Shown here one piece after another: positions 13,621 through 24,400 of a DNA stretch of 64,000 nucleotides. A program made the position numbers and the translations under genes. The notes beneath the pieces were generated by a model. It was not told where the DNA came from. It saw nothing but the letters and a program-made list of their open reading frames with translations, and ran no database searches. Positions within the stretch are counted from its first letter, which is position 1, and each line of letters opens with the position of its first letter. The stretch covers positions 806,001 to 870,000 of the forward strand of contig QEYB01000654.1 in NCBI GenBank assembly GCA_017562135.1. Reading direction: 5' to 3'. This stretch comes from Dipylidium caninum. Lineage: Eukaryota > Platyhelminthes > Cestoda > Cyclophyllidea > Dipylidiidae.

Positions 13621-14626
13621 GCGGCACCGGGACGCGAATTCATGCTGGCCCACTCTTGCTTCCAGGTCCTCGAATCCGCGGGGCCAAGGCCACTGAAGGT
13701 GGTTGTGATTTCGGGATAGGGGCTCACCCCGTCTCCTCCTCTCCTCTCCCCTCCCCTCTTTGTTTGTCAAACTTTTTTCCCTAACCACCCCTCACTCCCC
13801 CTTCCCCCCCCCGTTTCCCCTAACCGAGGCCGCCGCTGCCCCCGCTAACCTGACTGGGAGGGCGGGCGGACACGAGGGCTGACCGTGTATCTCGTCGCCT
13901 TCACCTTACCTTAATCTCCTCCCATTTTTGTTGCCCATTCCGTGGTTTCGATTGTCTTTCGGTGTTAAATCGGTTTTGGGTTATGCTTAATCGCCCCTTT
14001 TCTTTGACCTCTTAGTTTTGGGTTGCTTCTAATTAATCCGACTTTTCCTCCTCACCTCCCAACCCAACCCAACCCCACTCACCACCCATATTGCCATGAA
14101 ATAATCTCCACGGATCGTATTTTTTTTAAAAAATCATTCTGCTACTTTCATGCAGCACATTGACGATGAATCGCCTAATTTCCGCTTAATCCGCTTTCGT
14201 TTGCCCCCTTTGTTCTTCCCGCTAATCCCGAATTCGTCGTCGTTTGACCTGGAAACAAGGCGGCGACGTTCTTATTCGTACACCTTGTCTTACCGTTGCC
14301 TCCTTTTTTCCGCCTCCGCCTCCTCCGCCGCCGCCGACACTCTCCAGCGACAACGTTGCAGCCTGAGACGGCGGTTCCGCCCTCGCCTCCCTCGCGCCGC
14401 CGTGTGCTGTCGGGAGATGCCGAGAACGAAACAGCCACAACCTTCCTTTGGCTCACTACCACTCGCTTCCAAACAGGACTCACCTAAATCCTCTCCTCTA
14501 TTGCTACGTCTCCTCCTCCCCCCACATACACCACATCGACGCGACTTATACTACTGAAATTATGAACTTGTGATTTAAGCGACCAACTTTGTCTGCCTCC
14601 TCCCCGCTCCTCCCATCTTTCAGATG

Positions 14627-14642
14627 ATATATATATATATAT
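14627..14642. repeat. (AT)8 dinucleotide repeat
   Basis: Short AT tract beside a long pyrimidine-rich stretch (14.5-14.9 kb) in unassigned sequence. Confidence 0.9.
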
Positions 14643-14708
14643 CTCTCTTTCTCGATAATGTCGTCTTTCGGAGTCACTTTTACTTTATCCTAGTCTCTAT
14701 CAGCTGTC

Positions 14709-14730
14709 TCTTCCTTCCTTCCTTCCTTCC
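14709..14730. repeat. (CTTC)n tetranucleotide repeat
   Basis: Tandem CTTC units in a pyrimidine-rich stretch of unassigned sequence. Confidence 0.9.
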
Positions 14731-17700
14731 ACCCACCCTCCTCCCCTGCCCCCCTCCCCTCCCCACCCCACCCCGCTCGCCCGTCTCGTCCCATCCCGCT
14801 CCTCCCCGCCCCCATCGCCTGCCTCTTCCGCTTTTTTCGCTTGTGTGTATACCCTCCTCTCTTTTCGTAGTAACAACGCTTATGATGATGATTGATAATA
14901 ATAAATATATATTGGCCAAATTGGACATTTTGTGTCTCCTCCGCTCGTTTGCTTTGCCACCTCGCCATCTTGTCGTTCCCCCTTGCCTTTTCCCACTGCT
15001 GGCGGGTCAAAGTGCTCCCAACTGCCGTCGTCAATACGAAATTTGCTAGCCACTGGCCTCAGTCTTTCAGTTGAGCCTTCCGCCGCATCTTAGCGTCAAG
15101 TTTTAGTCAATTGTGGCTGCTTTTGTGGCGATTCTCCGGCCAATGCCATGCCATGACTATTCAGCCGATGTGTTAGTGGAGTCCTGGTTTTTGGGGCTTG
15201 CAAGCGACACTCTCTTCACACACACGTTAACTGACATTAGAATGGCTGCCTCTCGTCCCCGCCAGCCGGCCGAAGACGGGGGTGTGGTCTTTTGGCCTCG
15301 AGGCCTCGAGGGCAACGCGTCATCACCCTTCATTTTTGCCCTTCTAAAGGTCCACCCCTTTTCCTCCTCCTCCTCCTCCACTCGCCTTCCGTCTCCGAGT
15401 CCACCGCCATAATCTCCTTCAGCAGGTGAGTCGCTTGTGTGGGTTTTTTCCGTTGCCTTCAACTAAAGCAGTGCCACTTTCGTGTAAAGTATGCTTTTGA
15501 CACGAAGGCGTCCCGACTTTGTGGCCTTTTCCCTCGCATCTCGGTGCGTTTGTGTTCTCGCCGACTTTTGAGCTCGCCACAAACTCAATGTAGTCGCGTG
15601 GGAGCCTCCGGCTTGCTGGAAGGTGGAGAAGATCTGCTCCTTCCACAGGCCGCATTGGTGCTCTTGCCGCGGTGGTGGGACTCGTATGTGTGATGGTTTT
15701 TTGTGTTTTTTTCTCCCTCTCCCTTCCCGATTGCGCCGCTTTCGAGGGGTTTCGCCTCTTGCCTCCCTAATTCGTCCGCTTGCGCTAAAAACGGGGGATT
15801 TGTGGACCATTTACTTTGACAAAAGCCCCCTACCCTACGACTTTTCGCTTAAATAGTCTCTCCCACAGGTCAGTCTACTCTCCTATTTCCCCACCAGAGT
15901 GGTGGGAATTTTTGTTTTTTTTTCACTGGTAGCCGCTTAGCTGGTTTTGTCAAATATGCCCAACTGACTACCCGCCAATTCGCGAATTTTGCTGCCAGCA
16001 GACAAAACCCCACCCCCCCCCCTCTTCTAGCCGCCTCGCCCCACCGCTTTTGTGGCGACAAAACAATTGAGCCAGATAAACACACGCTGAGTCACAGACA
16101 ACAACAACAACGACAAAAACGGCGGCGACACCACCGACGACAGTCGCCGTGTCGTCGCTGTCGGCACCGCTGCGACATCAAAGCGACGAGGCGGTGGACC
16201 GGCGGGGGGAGGAGGGCCCTGACAGATGCGAGAATTGCGTTATGCGACGAGGGTGAGCAAGTCGTGCTCCCTCTCTTTTTCTCCCCTCCGCATGCACGAA
16301 AACCCCGCTCCCGTCAACTCGCCCCGGGGAGTTTCTCCGCCCCCGCCGCCCCGACTGAGGATGCGGGTGAATGTTGTCTCAGCCCCCCCCCCTCCACCCT
16401 TTCCGACTTTCAACTCTGCCTCACCTCGCCCCTCCGCCTTCTTTCCGACGTGTGTGTGTGTGTGTTTCGCCTGGCCGGGTCCCCCCCCCCACCGTCCCGC
16501 CCCCTCCTCCTGCCTCGGAGACGCTTCTCCCCCCGTCTCTGGCGGGCTTCTGCCTTCAGACTCACCAAATTGCCACTCCCATTCGGTGTCGCCGGAACTT
16601 TTTTCTAACACTTGGAGGAGAAGTTTTTGGCTCGGAGTCTGCGTCACACATATGTGACACCCACTTATTTCACAGATTTTTCGATTTCTCGTTCATTTGG
16701 ATCCTCTGATTACTCACCTACATTAACTGAAAATTCCATTTGCTAATATAATTCATCTTTTACTGGCCTGCTGCCTAATAATCGTGTTCCGCGCCTCTCC
16801 CTTGTATTTTTGCCTTCCTTCCCCTCCGGAGTCCGCGCCGAGTAGCGCTTTTTTTTCGGCTCCTTCGAATCCTCCTTCCACCTCGTAACGATGTTATTTT
16901 CACCTCAGCAATTTGCAACTTCGATTTCGGCTTTTCCGTTGCCAACTCGGCTTACAGTTACCGAGCGCTTGCGCCTCCTCCCCCCCCCCCTCCACCGGCA
17001 CCCGATACACACACCCGCTTAATTCCGGGGTGTGATTTACAATTGTGAAGGGCATTTTTACACTGCGTGCATGCCTCTGTGCAATATCGATCGCTTTTTC
17101 CACCTTCAAGGTCGCCTTTGCGTGTGTGTGCGTGCGTTCGCGTGCGTATCTACCCGGAAATTTGGTTACCAAGCCCTGCTGTGTGCATGTGCATGCGTGC
17201 GTACATGCTTCCTCTCCATCGTTTCGCCCAACTACTCACAAGATATGAGTAGGATATCCCGCCCCGCCCGCTTGTTTCCGTATGGAAAAACGCCTGACGT
17301 GGCGAGGAAGCAGAGAGAGAGAGGGAGAGAGGGGAGACTTAACGACCGCTCAGAGAGGAGGAATAGAGTGCCGTCGACAAATGGAATCATTGGTCCATGA
17401 AATGTTCGTTTAACCTGTTAGCCATTAGGATTTGTGCCTAAAATAATGTCCTCGCCGTAAAGGGTGTCCCATATTTCCGTGTGTGTCGGTACGACAATTG
17501 CGCTGACACTGGGTGTAGCTACAAATGCGCCGACGCGGATAAGGCAGTTTACAAAACTTAGCGAAAGTCACTGGCGTGACCAGTCGAATGCCACAAGTGT
17601 AGCCTTTACCCTCGCAAACACGAATCAGTGCCACGGTGACCAACAACTCCACACGCCCCCATTCGCCGCCTCGCCTGCCTAACTGGCATCTGCAATGTGC

Positions 17701-19260
17701 ACACAGTCGATGCCAACGCTACGGAGCGCCAATAATCCCACCAACTCACCGATTGTGCTTCTTCCGCTTATCATTTGAACGGTGTTTTTCAACCAGGCGG
17801 ACAAAAGGTGACTGCCACAGAATGATGTGCGTGAGTGTTTCGGTGTCGAGACAAATGCGGAAACACGGGAGCTGTGGGGGGGGGTGGGTAGCGAAAGCGG
17901 GCAATAAAACTGTCGGGCGATTTAGTGTCGGGAGGAAATGGAAGAGGCTGTTGTCGAATGTCAGGAGGTTCACCTCCGAGAAGGTGAAGTTGGAGCCGAT
18001 GCTCGCTCTCCGGTTGGCCGCGACGTGGGGGCGAAGGCATCCAAGGGGATCGCAATTGTCTGCCTCGAAGCTTTGATGTCGGAGCGGTGTTGGTCGCCAC
18101 GAACACGACTGTCGTTGTTGTCCGCGCCTCTGTGCGCTATCTGATCCGGTTGCTTTGCTCCAACGAGGGCGGGGTGTCGCCTGTCCACAGGGTTGGGCTT
18201 GAAATGGAAGATTTTCAAGCAGACAATTGGCCATTTTGACGCGAAGAGTGAGGAGTTGCGAGAAATTTGTTCTCCCCTATTTAAATTCGGCGTGTGGGTC
18301 TGTGAAATACGCGCCGGTGGTCTCGTTCGACTAAAATGTGACCCTGCAGGTTGTGATGACGAGACGAGATGAGACGAGGCGAGAGGGGACGATGAGGGAC
18401 GAGAGTGGAGATGAAGGGGCAGCAGAAGTGTGACTTCATCGGGAATCTTTGGTTCTCGGTTTGGGAGGAAAGCGTAAATGCACGCTAACGCAGAGTCGAC
18501 ATCAACTTCCGCTGTCGTAGGTTTCGCCTTGTAGCTGCGCCATGCTGAGCATTGAATTGTTTCCTTTCCCAACAGGCAAGTAGAAGCTCTCTCCCCTTTT
18601 TCCTAAGCCTCGCTTTCTTCCACCGCCTCCTTATCTGCTTTTTTTGTGGGATTCTCTGGTGGGACCTTTTGTGTTGCCAGCCATCCTTTTTATTCGAGAG
18701 AAGCAATAAACCGATTGGGAGGTCGCGGCGTTTGCCCTCCTCTCCTTCCTTCGACACCAGCCTCACAATGTGCGCTTCTTGCAAGGCGTCTTGCCCCCCC
18801 CCAGTCCCTGAAGTCGCCTCTCCCGCTCGTCTGACCTGTCTGAAAACCTGATTTTGCGCTTTTTTCCTCTCTTCTTCTCTTCCTCATCCCCAACTGACTT
18901 TTCTCCACGCCTCACCGGTTAGCCAGGCTTCAGTGAGTGGATCTTTCTCCTCCCAATTTTCTCCCGACCCCTCGCATTTTGTAACATCTGGCTTCTTTTA
19001 CTTTTCGGCTGACTTTCTATTCTTGCGGGAAAGTATTTTCGAATGTGAAAAATAGTTTCCTTTTCTATCTTGAAACCTACTCCTCTGAGTTTCCTTAACG
19101 TCACTCAGAACTGCGTCAGTGATGGTGTTTGTCACTGGAATCTTTCTAGGGTCTACGCCTAAGCCTAGTGGGGGCTTGAGGTTTCTCAAATCGTCATAGC
19201 TTAAAGGTGCATATAAGTTTTTAAAGTTTCTACTCCCAACTAATAAGTAGTTCTTATTTA

Positions 19261-19265
19261 TACAG
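19261..19265 (+). promoter_or_regulatory. Possible trans-splice (or 5' UTR) acceptor of POP4
   Basis: A TACAG acceptor, preceded by a CTAATAA branch-point-like sequence and T-rich stretch, lies 11 bases before the POP4 ATG. No upstream exon is evident. In flatworms this layout is typical of a spliced-leader addition site, but an ordinary 5' UTR intron would look the same. Confidence 0.4.
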
Positions 19266-19276
19266 ATACTTTAGCA

Positions 19277-20344
19277 ATGGATGCTGACTACGCATCGTCG
19301 TTTGTAAAAGCACGTGTTCTCCCCGAGAATCTTCGGCAGGCCGTAATTAGTTTGAACGAGGTCGGTTCGGCCAATTACGTTGGTTTGGCCCCCCAATTGA
19401 AGAAGGAGACTAAGAAAACGGAGAGGAAGCGAAGGAAGCCAAAACTGTTGCCCCAATTTCGGGGTCAAACTTCGAAACAGTTAAAAAGACTATTGAGACG
19501 CGAACAGAGCGCTGATTCGAGACGTGACATGACGTGCCCGAAAGCCCTACCCCGACGGTTAAGTGAATTGTGGAACACGTACGCCAGGTCGCTTGTCGAT
19601 TGGGCAGGAGTGGCTTCCGGGGGCAGCGCTGAGAGTAGACTGGACCAGGTTCTACGAATGGATTTGATCGGCGCACGACTTAGGGTTCTCCGGTCAATTG
19701 CCACCAGACAGGTGAGTCGATGAAAGGAAAGCTAATTTGATGCTATTCCCCCACCCACCCCCCAACTTGTCTTAGTCAGTGTCAGGGCTTTCATCTTTGC
19801 CGTTTGGACGTGGGTCAGAAGTGAAATTTGGCCAAAAAGTCGAGGGGAACCGGCTAGATGCCTTCGTGACCACTTTTTCTGCCTATAACACGCTCTTACT
19901 GGATCACTTTGAATAATCACACCATTGTACGTGTCGTGGAATGGATGAACATGAGTTGTTTCGGCTAAGACGTCACTTACCTCCTCTAGTCTTGTCCATT
20001 TGACACATCCTCAGCCATTTTGCCTTTAGGCCGATTTGGAGGGCATCGTGGTGATGGAGACGCGGTACGTCTTCTACCTAGCCACCGAGGACGTGGACAC
20101 GACCACGGCAAGACTCCACATTGTGCCGAAGAGAGGCACCGTCTTCCTCCTCCTCATGCACGGCGCTGAGGTCGCTTTGAACGGGAATTCTCTGGCCTAC
20201 CGGCCGATGGAGAGGACCCTGCGAAAGTGGAAGCTGAACACGTCCGTACTCATGAGGAAGCGCAAAGTGGGCATTTACACCGACCTTTTTAGTGATTTTG
20301 TGTTTTTAGCCACTGATCCGGCGAATGTTCAGCAGAATAAGTAA
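19277..20344 (+). CDS. POP4: Ribonuclease P/MRP protein subunit POP4 (Rpp29)
   Basis: Two exons, 19277-19711 and 20030-20344, split by a 318-bp GT-AG intron in phase 0; 249 aa, against about 220 in human. POP4/Rpp29 is a protein subunit shared by nuclear RNase P and RNase MRP, which mature the 5' ends of tRNA and cut pre-rRNA. The N-terminal third is very basic (KKETKKTERKRRKPK at about residues 43-57). The conserved Rpp29 fold is about residues 125-226: it contains DLIGARLRVLRS, then EGIVVMETRYVF, then HIVPKRGTVFLL, and ends in a basic TLRKWK. These follow the family order of a Sm-like barrel with the L-x-G-A-x-L-x-V-x-x-S entry motif. The ATG is chosen because it is the first one after the acceptor at 19265 and opens the full frame. 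Lys-rich N termini are usual in eukaryotic members. Family assignment is firm. Confidence 0.92.
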
Positions 20345-21413
20345 CTGTGATTGTGCCCTCTTCTTTCTGTCACTCCTACACACAACGAGTTAGGAGATTC
20401 TTGCCTATGAAATTATTAGTAAGTCAAAGTGGCAAGCAAATAGGCAAATTAGTCTCTCGCTCTCTTCATTGCGTTTTAATATTAGTTGATTTTCTTAAGG
20501 AAAAATTGTCATAGTACCTCGTGGTGGTCACTTATTGCAATTCCTCTCGAAATCGTGCTTCAACCTCTAAGTAAAAGACTTAGAAATACGTCACATTAGC
20601 CTTCTTTGTTTATTGGGGGGTGATGCATTCCAGTGACCAAGGTGTTGTCTTTAGAGAACAATGCAATGAAATGCCGACTTTAGAGAAGGGGGCGAAGGAC
20701 TGCGCAAACAATGGCAATTAAGTGTACTATTCAGCGTGTTTTATTCGTCTACGAAGGTTGTCTGTGTTGTATAATTGTGGAGAAGGTGAGGCCTCGTTTA
20801 AGCTTGACGAGGAAGAATGGGAGGCAGCTGTCGTAATCGGGCTGAGGTCCGTGTGCATGTGGAAGGTTTCTCTCGTAACGCTACCGTTGGAAAAAGTGAA
20901 TAGGGAGAAGTTGATTTCACTGTGCCTCAAGAAGTCGGGAAAGTGCAAGCGGAGGCGAAAAAGGGAGGGCAGGTGTAAGCCTGTGGAAAGGTGTCGTAAA
21001 TCTGGTTGTTTGCGGGGGAGGCTAGAGGCGCCAGGTAATGCTTCGGTAAAGGATTGTGAAATTAAAGGAAGTAGTTTGACGTGTATAATCATAAAATTAT
21101 CAGTAAATCTTTTGGTTTATTTAGGGCGGAGTATCCCTAAATAACCTTGTTTTCTCGAAGCTAACCCGCCAGTACAGATGTCACGCAAAAGACTCGCGAT
21201 GCACTTATGAAGAATTCACGGGGTAGGGACACATTATGTGGTAGAGAAATGTTTCTAAACTGTCTTTTAAAATCTGCTTAAAAAATTTTGCGATCGACCT
21301 TGAATCTACTATTTAATTGGATACGATGTACTTATGTTCTATTGAGCCTGTTGCATCGTCTGTGTTAAGCACTCATTCTCTGACCAATAGCCTTCAGCAC
21401 TCCTCCATTACAG
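20345..21413. other. POP4-calpain intergenic spacer
   Basis: About 1.07 kb between two genes on the same strand. A 140-codon open frame at 20722-21144 (+) is basic and shows no family motif; I do not treat it as a gene. No canonical AATAAA was noticed soon after the POP4 stop. The spacer ends in a TTACAG acceptor just before the calpain ATG. Confidence 0.5.
21411..21413 (+). promoter_or_regulatory. Possible trans-splice (or 5' UTR) acceptor of calpain
   Basis: CTCCATTACAG ends nine bases before the calpain ATG at 21423. No upstream calpain exon was recognised. Same layout as at POP4. Confidence 0.4.
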
Positions 21414-21422
21414 ACAGAATTT

Positions 21423-24400
21423 ATGGCTCAGATTGGTTTTAATATTCCTTTAATCACCGAACCTGGCGATGGGTGGCAAACCCGCAGAGCACCGAATCGT
21501 CCGCCACCACTGAAATTGCCGGCATCACCGGCAGGCCCGAGGCCCCTTGCTGCCTCACTTCGACGGCAAATTCAACAGAAAGAGGTCGAATCTGTAATAT
21601 ATCGTCGTAGATTCGTTGTGTCGGAATCCTTGGAGCACAGCAGAATGTGGTTCCAACGCGAAGTTGAAGCTCAACTCCAACGTGGTGGCCTATTCGAAGA
21701 CCCTTTTATGCCACCAGTAGATTCCTCTATTTGGCCGGGCCGCAGCTCTAAGTCGTCAAAATACGACTGGCTCAGACCAAACGTAGGACTTTCTCTTTTG
21801 TCTGTTTCTTTTTAATATACTTAACTATTCGATTTAACGAATTTATATTTCTGTTCTATTACAGAATCTCCGTTATCGCGGTTGACATTTTTTTAGCTTT
21901 CGCTGCAATTCGTATTATGAAGTTGCCAGTAGTTACTTTGACCTTAGATTGTTGTTACATAATCGCAAATTTGAAGATGCTTCAATTTAAAACGTAATTG
22001 TTGCTCTTACGAATTCTATACCGGATACATCTATTTTGTTCATTTACTTAAATTTCTTCATTTAACCCCCCTATCCTGTGATCCTCGTGACACCTTTATT
22101 TTTTATTTTTTCCTCTTTTTTTGTCCATTTGACTTACAAATACCACATTTGCCCTCTTTTAGGCATTGTGAAATCCAACTCCCCTTTATGCCAATGATAA
22201 TTGGCATTTTTTTTATTGAATACTTTTGGTTTCTCAGTTCTGTTATCGTTAAACCTAAAATCATCATTCCATTTCTCCCCCTCCTCCCCGCATCCTTCGT
22301 TACGTCATTTGATAGAACCATTTTTATGTTGCACCGATGTCCCCTTTGTTCGGCCTCACTCGCTCGGCTCGCTCTCAGCCTTCACCCTTCCTTCGTTCCA
22401 GATTGCCACGTCTTTTCGATACTCTCTGTCCCCTTTAGGAAATAATAAACGACCCGAAATTCATAGCCGACGGCCTCAGTCGTTTCGACATCAAGACAAG
22501 GTGAATTGGGTAAGTCTAATTTTATTTCTCCTCCTTTCATACCATTCGAGAGAAATGTTACTTCAAAGTGTGTGTGTCTGTCTGTCTGTCTGTCTCCTTC
22601 AAGGCGATTGTTGGCTGCTTGCGGCTCTGGCCTGCCTTTCGATGCATCAGGCTCTTCTCTTTGAAGTGAGTCCCCTTTTCACACCTTCTTCTTTTATCCA
22701 GTTATTATTATTTTTTTTTGCACCTCATCATGTGACACCACACGCGTTTGCAATGTGAGCGAGGAGTATCCAAAGTCCGCTCTTTGGTTTTTACTCCGAC
22801 TCTCCACGTGCTCTTCTCTGGATGTGTGCTAACCTGAAAACCTGGGCCTCGGGGGGTGGAGACGGGTGGTGAAAAGGGGGCACAACCCACCTGAACACAC
22901 TCTGAGGCCGCAATTACGGGAGAGTGAGACTGGACCTCCCGTGGAAGGTTTGGTGGTGATTCTGTGGATGATTGCGTTGACAGACTCCTCGATTCTCGCT
23001 TCGTTGGTTGGATTGTGGCCCTGGCGAGTAGATGCCGCGTCTGTGGATCTGATTCTACCCGAATTTAGTTGTCTCCGCTTCTCCCGTTCATTCTCTGATC
23101 ATCTCACTTGCATCCTGCCACCTTGTCGGTTTCTTTCTTGGCAATTTGGCGGCGAGTCGCTTTCTGACACGTTAAGGCTGTCATTCAATGACTCAAATGA
23201 CGCCATCAGCCCTGCTGCTCAGCGAGATAAAACAGCCCTCCTGGCGAGGAAATGCGGCCTCCTGACCGAAAACACGGGTAGAACGCGTCAACAGAGGGTC
23301 GCCTACTCCTTTCTTCTTTCGACTGGTGGATTTTTGGGTAGATGGCGTGAAAGGCGATTGCGTGCGGTGACGATAGCTGCACTCGCTTTGCCGCCGGTCG
23401 CGCGACAGCCTGGTGACAGCTCCAATGACAACAGCGGTGCAAGGCGGAGTGAAGTGTCTTGTCACTTGTTACCTGAAAGCCAGACGCTTTTCACCGCGTC
23501 GCTACGGCAAGAACCGGTGGGGCGAAAGGCGGAGGAGGAGGAGGAGGTGGTGGTGACGGTGACGGTGACGGTGACGGTGATGGGGAATCATCATTTCATC
23601 ACATTTTTCTCCTCTTGACACGACGGTTAGTCATTCTTGGCTCGTTGCTTTCACCGCCGAGGCGCCGATTGAAGGTCGCTGAGGCGGCGTCTTCTTGCCC
23701 TCACCGCCGTCTCACTCCAAATTGTCCACCCGGGGGGGGGGAGGTGAAGTTGGGGTTAGAAAGGAGCGTCCACTCGCCCCACTTTGGGCGCTACTCGTTC
23801 TTCCTGTCGCAGACGCGACGTTTTTTTGCCCTGTGACACCTTCAGAGGAGGCATTTCCCGCTCTGCAGGTGGTGCCTGGCGGCCAGTCCTTCGTGACAAC
23901 CTCGGACGGGGGTCCGCTCAACGCCAACGGCGGCTTCGCCTACGTCGGCATGTTCTGGTTCCGTTTCTGGTACTTCGGCTACTGGGTGGACATCGTCGTG
24001 GACGATCGTTTGCCCACGAGTGGCGGCCGCCTCTGTTTCATGCATTCCAGCGACAGGCGCGAGTTCTGGTCCGCCCTCCTCGAAAAAGCCTATGCCAAGT
24101 GAGTGAAGAGGCTGCCTGGTCGCTCCGCAGTCCGCCCTCCTTGCTGTCCACAATTTGCCACGTCTACCTAAAGCGGCGATGGGAGCCTTGTGTGACTGCA
24201 CCGGGTGTGTCTACCCCGAGCTGGGACCCGCTCTGCGCTCCGCCGCCCTCGTGGCCGAGCTGCCCTGACCCTGAGGGTGTGGCGAGCTGCGCGGCCCCAC
24301 TCGCAACGGGGCGGCGGAGTCCGCGTCTCTCTCCTCCTCCCCCTGCCCGCGTGCCAACCGCGGTGTCTTCAACAGCCCCAAGCCCGCACCAGGCTGAGGC

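Larger units (their letters stand above)
11103..19260. other. 8 kb gap, no gene recognised, microsatellite-rich
   Basis: Lies between the basigin-like gene and POP4. It is GC-rich and dense in simple repeats (12351-12380, 12535-12569, 13581-13620, 14627-14642, 14709-14730). Runs of open frames on both strands from 11.8 to 18.6 kb, including a 200-codon frame at 17970-18572 (-), show no recognisable domain and follow the GC-rich composition. It may hold the basigin 3' UTR, the POP4 promoter and possibly an unrecognised gene. Confidence 0.5.

Noticed and set aside
17970..18572. 200-codon minus-strand open frame
   Set aside because: No recognisable domain, GC-rich setting with long frames on both strands, and low-complexity content. 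Not enough to call a gene.
20722..21144. 140-codon ORF between POP4 and calpain
   Set aside because: Basic, no conserved motif, and starts at a non-ATG codon.
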